Shown here piece by piece: positions 8,866 through 10,562 of a stretch of DNA of 10,562 nucleotides. The translations under genes and the position numbers were made by a program. Source of the DNA: Chloroflexota bacterium (lineage in GTDB: Bacteria; Chloroflexota; Limnocylindria; Limnocylindrales; CSP1-4); contig JACQEH010000201.1 of NCBI GenBank assembly GCA_016200675.1, forward strand, positions 1-10,562, in the 5' to 3' direction. Each line of letters starts with the position of its first letter. The first letter of the stretch is position 1. The notes under the pieces are model-generated. The model was not told the origin of the DNA. It saw nothing but the letters and a program-made list of their open reading frames with translations, and did not search any database.

Positions 8866-9668
8866 GGAACTGAGCCTAGCGGATGCCGCTGGGCGCTGTC
8901 ACGAAGCTCATGGACCACCCAGATGTTCGGGTCGTAGTAGACGCCCTCGTCGGCGTCCCGGTCGAGGTGGACCGGCGCGGCGGCGAAGGGCACGACGTAG
9001 TCACCGCTGTCCGGAAAGGCCATGCCCGTCCAGCCTTCCCACTCCGCGACCCTGCCGCGGATGGTCATGGCCCGCGACGATCCGCGGACGATGCGCGCTC
9101 CGAGCCGGACATGGAGGCGGACCCAGGGGTCGAAGGGCTGCCCGTCCTCATTCGTCCAGAACGCGTAGCGCTCGATCGGGGCGAGGGGGTAGCGATGCTT
9201 CGCCGTGGGCCGGACGCAGGCGATGAGGGCCCCGAAGCCGTGCACGACCGCATTGGCCTGCATCGCCCGGACCATCACCCCCGCAAGCCCCGTCCCGCGC
9301 CGGGCCGGGTCGACGACGATCTGGAGGGCTCCGAGGGTGTTCACCGGCGTGCCCGTCGCGAGGTCGCCGGCCGTTCGCTCGAACTGGTCGTCCCAGCCGT
9401 CGGGCAGCCCCGCGTCCGTGCCGTCCCAGGCGAGCGGCGCGCTGTTGTTGGTGGCCGCGATCCGCCCGTCGGCGTCGAGCAGGACGAGCTGGTCGTCGAG
9501 GAAGGTGTCCTCAAGAAGGTGCCAGTGCCGCTGGACGACGGCGTCGTGGAGCATGAACTCGGGCCAGATGGAGCCGTTGAAGTGGCCCGCGTCACGGATC
9601 AGGTCGGGGCGCTCGGCGTACGAGACGAGCTGAAAGCCCGGCGGCAGGACGACGTCGAGGTCCGGCAT
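8862..9668 (-). CDS. GNAT-family acyltransferase domain protein
   Basis: The protein has 268 residues. The central GNAT core shows a beta-strand followed by the acyl-CoA pyrophosphate loop: LQIVVDPARRGTGLAG (115-130), matching the R/Q-x-x-G-x-G/A motif A, then a helix MVRAMQANAVVHG and a strand ALIACVRPT (148-155). The downstream block RYPLAPIERYAFW (159-171) through FDPWVRLHVRLGARIV (179-194) resembles a GNAT subgroup I recall from bacterial genomes without a proven substrate. Residues before about 60 and after about 200 are extra to the minimal fold. It should transfer an acyl group from acyl-CoA to an unknown amine in the cytoplasm. The ATG start lies 24 bp past the serS stop without a clear Shine-Dalgarno, and its stop overlaps the cyclase start. 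It therefore sits inside an apparent serS-GNAT-cyclase transcription unit. Confidence 0.85.
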   Translation of the reverse strand: MPDLDVVLPPGFQLVSYAERPDLIRDAGHFNGSIWPEFMLHDAVVQRHWHLLEDTFLDDQLVLLDADGRIAATNNSAPLAWDGTDAGLPDGWDDQFERTAGDLATGTPVNTLGALQIVVDPARRGTGLAGVMVRAMQANAVVHGFGALIACVRPTAKHRYPLAPIERYAFWTNEDGQPFDPWVRLHVRLGARIVRGSSRAMTIRGRVAEWEGWTGMAFPDSGDYVVPFAAAPVHLDRDADEGVYYDPNIWVVHELRDSAQRHPLGSVP

Positions 9669-9692
9669 CGGAGGCGCGAGGGTCGCCCGTCC

Positions 9693-10562
9693 TCAGGCCG
9701 GCAGGGCGATGCGGTCGATCCCCATGTACGGCCGGAGGGGCGCGGGAACGTCGACCGACCCGTCGGGCCGCTGGTGGGTCTCGATGATGGCCGCCACGAC
9801 CCGGGCCAGGGCCAGGCCCGAGCCGTTGAGGGTGTGGACGAGCTCCGGCTTGGCGCCGGCCTCGGGCCGGTAGCGGACGGCCATCCGACGCGCCTGGAAG
9901 TCCTTGAAGTTGGAGCAGGAGCTGACCTCGAGCCAGCGCTCCACGCCCGGCGCCCAGACCTCGAGGTCGTACTTGCGGGCCTGGGTGAAGCCCATCTCAC
10001 GGGTCGCCATGAGCAGGACGCGGTAGGCCAGCCCGAGGCGGCGGAGGAGCTCCTCGGCGACGCCGGTCATCCATTCCAGGGCTGCGGCCGACGCCTCGGG
10101 ACGCTCGAAGAGGACCATCTCGACCTTGTCGAACTGGTGGACCCGGAGGATCCCCCGGGTGTCCTTGCCCGCCGCCCCTGCCTCGCGCCGGAAGCAGGGC
10201 GTGTACGCCGCGTAGCGGATCGGCAGCTCGGCGGCCTCGAGGATCTCGTCGCGATGGAGGTTGGTGACCGGGACCTCGGCCGTCGGGACCAGGTAGAGGT
10301 CGTCGCGGGTGACGACGTACATCTGGTCTTCCTTGTCCGGGATCTGCCCGGTCCCCCGGGCGGATGCCTGGTCGACCACCACCGGCGGCCAGACCTCGAT
10401 GAAGCCGTTCTCGCGGGTGTGGACGTCGAGGAACCAGTTGATCAGCGCCCGCTGGAGGGCCGAGCCGGCGCCCTTGTAGACCGGGAAGCCGGAGCCGGTG
10501 ATCTTCGCCCCGCGCTCGTTGTCGATGATGTCGAGCGCCTCGCCGATCTCCCAGTGCGGTCG
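9693..10562 (-). CDS. serS: Seryl-tRNA synthetase, C-terminal catalytic portion (5' end outside window)
   Basis: The frame is open to the window edge and encodes 289 residues, the class II catalytic core that charges tRNA-Ser with serine. The visible part starts RPHWEIGEALD, the usual lead-in after the N-terminal coiled-coil arm, which is missing here because it lies beyond 10562. Motif 1 is around GSALQRALINWFL (33-45) to VWPP (57-60). The serine-binding TAEVP is at 94-98, motif 2 is FRREAGAAGKDTRG (124-137), the SSCSNFKDFQARR stretch is at 214-226, and motif 3 begins LNGSGLALAR (245-254). All are intact. A GTG inside the gene (10382) is not the real start, because the conserved frame continues upstream. 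It heads the minus-strand gene string, and a tRNA-Ser lies at the far end of that string. Promoter and any T-box or other leader are outside the window. Confidence 0.97.
   Translation of the reverse strand, partial: RPHWEIGEALDIIDNERGAKITGSGFPVYKGAGSALQRALINWFLDVHTRENGFIEVWPPVVVDQASARGTGQIPDKEDQMYVVTRDDLYLVPTAEVPVTNLHRDEILEAAELPIRYAAYTPCFRREAGAAGKDTRGILRVHQFDKVEMVLFERPEASAAALEWMTGVAEELLRRLGLAYRVLLMATREMGFTQARKYDLEVWAPGVERWLEVSSCSNFKDFQARRMAVRYRPEAGAKPELVHTLNGSGLALARVVAAIIETHQRPDGSVDVPAPLRPYMGIDRIALPA

Noticed and set aside
8594..9226. A 210-codon plus-strand frame across the GNAT/cyclase junction
   Set aside because: It is an Arg/Pro/Ser-rich antisense shadow spanning two real genes, with no domain.

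Overview
The window is uniformly very GC-rich DNA, densely packed with genes and with no sign of phage, IS or CRISPR content. Gene content and style (GTG starts, a zinc-ribbon/cyclase/ATPase/TPR protein, fused dihydropyrimidine dehydrogenase, tRNA with encoded CCA) suggest a high-GC soil or freshwater bacterium. A Chloroflexota lineage (Limnocylindria/Ellin6529-like) fits best and an actinobacterium is the alternative. This placement is inference from style, not from a marker comparison.

Left part, plus strand (2-4644): a reductive pyrimidine-degradation block. It starts with the C-terminal tail of a dihydropyrimidinase/hydantoinase (2-127). Next is a single-chain dihydropyrimidine dehydrogenase joining the PreT and PreA subunits (331-2919), then a CoA-acylating methylmalonate-/malonate-semialdehyde dehydrogenase (3100-4644). 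Together they would reduce uracil or thymine, open the dihydropyrimidine ring, and at the far end turn the C3/C4 semialdehydes from beta-alanine or beta-aminoisobutyrate into acetyl-CoA or propionyl-CoA. The ureidopropionase and transaminase steps are not in the window. Each gene is followed by its own strong GC hairpin (152-183, 2937-2970, 4656-4689), so the block looks like separately terminated units rather than one tight operon.

Right part, minus strand (10562 down to 4726): serS (3' two thirds), a 24-bp gap, a GNAT acetyltransferase, then a 4-bp stop/start overlap (GTGA) into a 1188-residue double-zinc-ribbon / class III cyclase / AAA ATPase / TPR-like signalling protein. A tRNA-Ser(UGA) lies 23 bp beyond its stop. 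After a short GAGC-rich repeat region comes a small UBP-type zinc-finger protein that converges on the dehydrogenase gene. Having the seryl-tRNA synthetase and a serine tRNA at the two ends of one co-directional string is a notable arrangement.

The most interesting items are the bacterial PreT-PreA fusion, which keeps every mammalian-DPD cofactor and substrate residue I could check, the altered catalytic-loop sequence of the semialdehyde dehydrogenase, and the serS-GNAT-cyclase-tRNA-Ser arrangement. I did not find a clearly novel defence or mobile system.
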